Assembly (NCBI GenBank): GCA_021107695.1 | Contig: JAIOSI010000050.1 | Coordinates: 1-8,335 of the forward strand | Direction of reading: 5' to 3' | Source: a bacterium | GTDB lineage: Bacteria; RBG-13-66-14 | DNA: 8,335 bases | In this document: in pieces, positions 6,010 through 8,335 of the stretch | Numbering within the stretch: the first letter of the stretch is position 1 | Layout of the letters: each line of letters opens with the position of its first letter | Made by a program: the position numbers and the translations under genes | The notes under the pieces: generated by a model | Database searches by the model: none | Told to the model about the DNA's origin: nothing | Seen by the model: only the letters and a program-made list of their open reading frames with translations

Positions 6010-6293
6010 TGAAGTCCGCCTTCCGGGCAACGGTGCGGGGTCGGGTTCAGGGGGTCGGCTTCCGCTACTTTGTGCTGCGACGGGCGCAGTCTCTTGGGCT
6101 CACTGGCTGGGTTGCCAACCGCCCCGATGGCTCGGTGGAACTGCTGGCAGAGGGCGAAAGCCCTCAGCTTGACGAACTGCTGGAGCTGCTGCGGCACGGC
6201 CCCACTGGTTCTTACGTAACTAAATTGCAGCACCAGCCCTGCCCCTGGTCGGGACGCTATCCTGACTTTCGAGTTGAACACGGTTATCTCTGA
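6009..6293 (+). CDS. acyP: Acylphosphatase
   Basis: Hydrolyses the carboxyl-phosphate bond of acyl phosphates such as acetyl phosphate or 1,3-bisphosphoglycerate; small cytoplasmic enzyme. The product has 94 residues, the standard length. It shows the phosphate-binding signature GRVQGVGFR (11-19) with catalytic Arg19, and GWVANRPDGSVEL (33-45) with catalytic Asn37. The GTG start overlaps the upstream TAG by one base (TAGTG). GGGAGG at 5999-6004, inside the previous gene, serves as its ribosome site. The C-terminus (PCPWSGRYPDFRVEHGYL) follows the family pattern of an aromatic-rich final strand. Unusually, the last 62 bases of the gene (6227-6288) recur downstream at 6367-6451 with small changes and a 23-base insertion. 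Which copy is the ancestral end cannot be told from this window. Confidence 0.95.
   Translation: MKSAFRATVRGRVQGVGFRYFVLRRAQSLGLTGWVANRPDGSVELLAEGESPQLDELLELLRHGPTGSYVTKLQHQPCPWSGRYPDFRVEHGYL
6227..6288 (+). repeat. Copy 1 of duplicated acylphosphatase 3' end
   Basis: Sixty-two bases inside acyP that reappear at 6367-6451. The portion CCCCTGGTCGGGACGCTATC (6242-6261) and the following CTGACTTTCG are identical in both copies. Differences cluster near the stop codon. Confidence 0.85.
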
Positions 6294-6366
6294 AAACAAC
6301 ACGCATCGGTTCCTCTTGTCTGTTTATACCACCTTGCAGCGCAGGTTTATAAGGGTTTTCTGGTGC

Positions 6367-6451
6367 GCAGCACCAGCTCTGGGTGCAGCATCATGCTGCC
6401 CCTGCCCCTGGTCGGGACGCTATCCTGACTTTCGGATCGAACACGGCTATC
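6367..6451 (+). repeat. Copy 2 of acylphosphatase 3' end, with a 23-nt insertion
   Basis: Repeats 6227-6288, starting GCAGCACCAGC and ending GGCTATC, but interrupted at 6382-6404 by 23 bases containing the palindrome GCAGCAT-C-ATGCTGC (6386-6400). Its second half still reads as an acylphosphatase tail, PDFRIEHGYR and then a TAA stop (6454-6456), against PDFRVEHGYL in the gene. The changes are coding-like (CGA/CGG, GTT/ATC, GGT/GGC). This suggests the copy once was, or came from, a functional acyP end rather than being a fresh duplication. Confidence 0.82.
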
Positions 6452-6466
6452 GTTAAGGTGATCACA

Positions 6467-7036
6467 ATGAATAGAAAAGCCCTCCTCTGGATTATCCCTC
6501 TTGGAGCTTTGCTGCTCTATGCCTGCGCGCCGGAGGTCAACATCGAGCTGGTTGACGCCAAGACGATGCTGGAGAACCAGGTACTGGGCAGCTATGAGGA
6601 GCTGGGCGAGGATGTCTGGATGGTCTCCAACGTCAGGGTCGCCGATGGCACGGCGGTACCCGCCGGAGAGCTGGTGGGGATAGAGAACCTTGATGAGGAC
6701 AAGGCGGCGGTGTTGACCGCCTATCTGGACAGCCTCTACCTCAGCGATGAAATCCGCCACCTGAAGCACGAGGGGCTGGTTGGCGAGACCTGGAACGGGC
6801 TGGTCGAGCCAACCCCGGCGGCCTTCGGCGATGTTTACGTCGGGCTGCTGGTTTACGATGAGAACGACAATCGCCAGCTTATCTACGAGCGGCTCTCCCT
6901 GGTAAGCACCTCTGTGAGTTTGGAGGAAGACCCGCTGAACGCCGTGGGGGAAATCTTCGGTCAGTACCACCGGGAGCGGCTCCAGCCCGGTGAGTATTTC
7001 TTCACCGCCGACGGCGCGTGGATTCAGGTACAGTAA
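6467..7036 (+). CDS. DUF1318/YdbL-like lipoprotein
   Basis: Probable envelope lipoprotein of 189 residues. Residues 1-20 are a lipoprotein signal: charged NRK, hydrophobic ALLWIIPLGALLL, then a lipobox L17-Y18-A19-C20. Tyr at -2 is unusual but the essential Cys is present. The mature part has a conserved-looking ENQVLGSYEEL (36-46). Its C-terminal half resembles E. coli YdbL: GLVGETWNG (103-111), NRQLIYERL (135-143), PGEYFF..DGAWIQ (174-187). YdbL belongs to the ydbH-ynbE-ydbL group linked to outer-membrane lipid transport. This match is from memory, not a search. ATG 6467 is chosen over a longer open frame from 6383 because it begins the signal peptide. It is preceded by AAGGTGATC (6455-6463), which matches the 16S 3' end. 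It follows the second acyP-tail copy by 10 bases. Confidence 0.78.
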   Translation: MNRKALLWIIPLGALLLYACAPEVNIELVDAKTMLENQVLGSYEELGEDVWMVSNVRVADGTAVPAGELVGIENLDEDKAAVLTAYLDSLYLSDEIRHLKHEGLVGETWNGLVEPTPAAFGDVYVGLLVYDENDNRQLIYERLSLVSTSVSLEEDPLNAVGEIFGQYHRERLQPGEYFFTADGAWIQVQ

Positions 7037-7053
7037 GCATCAGGCAACCAAGG

Positions 7054-7073
7054 CAAGGGGCTTTAGCCCCTTG
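7054..7073. repeat. Hairpin repeat, first of a pair
   Basis: CAAGGGGCT-TT-AGCCCCTTG, 9-bp perfect arms with a 2-base centre. It lies 17 bases after the lipoprotein stop. G-rich sequence follows rather than Ts, so it is unlikely to be a standard terminator, though it could protect the upstream mRNA end. Confidence 0.8.
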
Positions 7074-7099
7074 GGGGCTTGCGCGTATCTCAATTCCCG

Positions 7100-7119
7100 C
7101 AAGGGGTTGAAACCCCTTG
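7100..7119. repeat. Hairpin repeat, second of a pair
   Basis: CAAGGGGTT-GA-AACCCCTTG, 9-bp perfect arms, 26 bases after the first hairpin and sharing its CAAGGGG/CCCCTTG ends. It is followed by TCTCTT only, a weak terminator tail. The pair looks like a dispersed intergenic repeat. It separates the lipoprotein gene from the next gene. Confidence 0.8.
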
Positions 7120-7161
7120 TCTCTTAAACCAATGAATCAACATCAACGAAACAGTCAACCT

Positions 7162-8064
7162 ATGCGAAAACTCATTTCAATCACATTGCTCGTCCTGCTG
7201 CTCGCTCTTCCCAGTTTCGCTGGTGAGGGAATGCCCGCCTCTCATCTTGATTCCTCCACCGGAATGGTGCGGCTGGACGACTCTGTCTTTGCCGACGGTG
7301 CGCGACTACTCGGTGGCGTTCACGGAGCCGGAGCGGTTTACGAGCTGACGGTTCCGGTCTGGGCGCGCAGCGTCGCCCTTGCCGTTGACTGGTGGACACC
7401 GCGTCCCGGCGATGGCATCGCCCTCTACGTTTACGACCACTCCGCTGATTCGACGGATGAGTTCCTCGGTCTCCCCGGCGAAGACCTCCACTGGCGGCTC
7501 TGGGGCAGCTCGACGGACTCAAGCGGACTGGCGGTTGGCTCACCGGAGTTCCTGCTGCTGTCCAGAGAAAACCCCGGCGGTATTACGCCGATTGATTCCG
7601 AGGGAACCCTGCGGGTGCTGCTCTGGGCGGAGGGCGGTCTGCCCTTCGTTACCGATGAGCTGGTCTATCTGGAGCAGCTCCGCTGGCGGTTCTCCGAGCG
7701 GGATGAGCTATGGCGGCGGACACCGGAGTGGAGTTCGCTAAGCGTTCCGGCGGATGCCACAGGCTTTGACTTTCAGCGGGGTCTGCTGATTGCCGGAGGC
7801 AGCGGTCGTGCCGGTCAGGCTGGCTCAGCGCGGGGAAGACTACTGGCTGCTCGTGCTGCCACGGTTCAGGCACTCAACCTCGCCGTGGTCTATATCAACG
7901 AGGTCGTCCAGCGGGGCGTTGACTCTGGCAAGCTCCCCGGCTACCGGATATTGAGCGAAGAGGAGCTACCCGGCGGTTCGGTTCGGGTGGAGGTCGGCAT
8001 CCCCCTCAACGGAGCTGGCGGTCTGGCGGAGTTCCTCGGCTTTGCGGAAATTACTTCCAAATAA
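7162..8064 (+). CDS. Secreted protein with LPP20/FlgT-like C-terminal region
   Basis: Exported protein of 300 residues. A clean Sec signal peptide occupies 1-20 (MRK, then ISITLLVLLLALP, then SFA before GEG), with likely cleavage after A20. There is no lipobox Cys. Residues 25-200 are rich in beta-strand-like stretches and tryptophans and I do not recognise them. Residues 222-292 (ARGRLLAARAATVQALNLA ... YRILSEEELPGGSVRVEVGIPLNG) follow the layout of LPP20-like lipoprotein and FlgT N-terminal domains: an Ala-rich helix, then GYRIxxEexLpdGsVxVeV. This is recall-based and moderate. ATG 7162 is chosen because the signal peptide starts there; an in-frame ATG at 7132 and TTG at 7117 would add 10-15 polar residues. 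No Shine-Dalgarno site precedes it. The next gene starts 14 bases after the stop. Confidence 0.75.
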   Translation: MRKLISITLLVLLLALPSFAGEGMPASHLDSSTGMVRLDDSVFADGARLLGGVHGAGAVYELTVPVWARSVALAVDWWTPRPGDGIALYVYDHSADSTDEFLGLPGEDLHWRLWGSSTDSSGLAVGSPEFLLLSRENPGGITPIDSEGTLRVLLWAEGGLPFVTDELVYLEQLRWRFSERDELWRRTPEWSSLSVPADATGFDFQRGLLIAGGSGRAGQAGSARGRLLAARAATVQALNLAVVYINEVVQRGVDSGKLPGYRILSEEELPGGSVRVEVGIPLNGAGGLAEFLGFAEITSK

Positions 8065-8078
8065 AGGAGTTCTAACGT

Positions 8079-8335
8079 ATGCACGATAGCCTTCCCGTTG
8101 TTGCCCTGATGGCAGGGGGTAGCGGTCAGCGATTCTGGCCTCTCTCCACCCGGAGCCGTCCCAAACAGCTGTTGACCTTCGGTGGCGAGGACAGCCTGCT
8201 GCGCGCCGCCTTCAAACGCGCCCTGCTGCTGACCTCGCTGGAGCGAATCCTCCTCGTTACCCGGCAGGACCTCTACGACGTACTTGCCGAAGAGCTGCCG
8301 GAGCTGCCCGAAGAGAACTTCCTGCTGGAACCAAA
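8079..8335 (+). CDS. manC: Mannose-1-phosphate guanylyltransferase, 5' part (cut by window end)
   Basis: Makes GDP-mannose from mannose 1-phosphate and GTP, feeding mannose, fucose or rhamnose into surface polysaccharide. Only the first 85 residues are in the window and the frame is still open at the edge. The nucleotidyltransferase signature is unmistakable: MAGGSGQRFWPLSTRSRPKQ (11-30), with the GGSGxRxWPLS loop and the PKQ lysine K29. The Trp-Pro-Leu-Ser form distinguishes GMP enzymes from glucose-1-phosphate thymidylyltransferases. AAAGGAG (8063-8069) overlaps the stop codon of the preceding gene and lies 9 bases before the ATG, so the two genes are almost certainly co-transcribed. Whether it is the short single-domain form or the ManC/AlgA form fused to an isomerase cannot be seen here. 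Confidence 0.92.
   Translation, partial: MHDSLPVVALMAGGSGQRFWPLSTRSRPKQLLTFGGEDSLLRAAFKRALLLTSLERILLVTRQDLYDVLAEELPELPEENFLLEP

Noticed and set aside
6274..6456. A 60-codon open frame after acyP as a gene
   Set aside because: Its start lies inside acyP in another frame, it has no ribosome site, and its end is just the duplicated acyP tail.

Overview
The window is about 60% G+C bacterial chromosome from a Gram-negative-type (diderm) organism. It shows a lipoprotein signal, a second exported protein, a GDP-mannose synthesis gene, and sigma70-like promoters of the TTGAC-N17-TAnAAT form. I cannot name the phylum. Several intergenic palindromes and a GAF-rich HD-GYP protein would fit an environmental, non-proteobacterial lineage, but that is a guess.

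Layout. (1) 145-715: a DUF454 (YbaN-type) membrane protein gene ending in a textbook intrinsic terminator. (2) 717-2333: a family 2 glycosyltransferase gene with a C-terminal Rossmann-like domain. It sits between two inverted, related, non-autonomous mobile elements (MITE-like), E1 at 717-1067 and E2 at 2175-2333. Each has about 14-bp terminal inverted repeats beginning GG(G/A)ATAAT and its own perfect 8-bp target duplication (TTTTCTTT for E1, TTATGTAA for E2). E1 landed in the T-tract of the DUF454 terminator, just upstream of the glycosyltransferase start. (3) 2348-5346, minus strand: a two-gene unit, a zinc-ribbon membrane protein followed by a triple-GAF HD-GYP c-di-GMP phosphodiesterase. 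A consensus promoter placed for leaderless translation drives it. (4) 5426-8335, plus strand: a divergent promoter and a gene cluster. It contains a TIGR00725/LOG-like Rossmann protein, an acylphosphatase (TAGTG overlap), a DUF1318/YdbL-like lipoprotein, a secreted protein with an LPP20/FlgT-like C-terminal region, and the 5' end of mannose-1-phosphate guanylyltransferase, cut by the window edge.

How the genes may work together. The right-hand cluster mixes housekeeping enzymes with two envelope proteins of unknown function and GDP-mannose synthesis. The glycosyltransferase and guanylyltransferase both point to cell-surface glycan production. The HD-GYP protein would lower c-di-GMP in response to a small ligand bound by its GAF domains; two of these carry the full NKFDE signature of cyclic-nucleotide-binding GAF domains.

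The least ordinary signals are the two MITE-like insertions, the imperfect duplication of the acylphosphatase 3' end with a 23-nt palindrome-bearing insertion, and the leaderless promoter arrangement. I found no tRNA, rRNA, CRISPR array or transposase gene.
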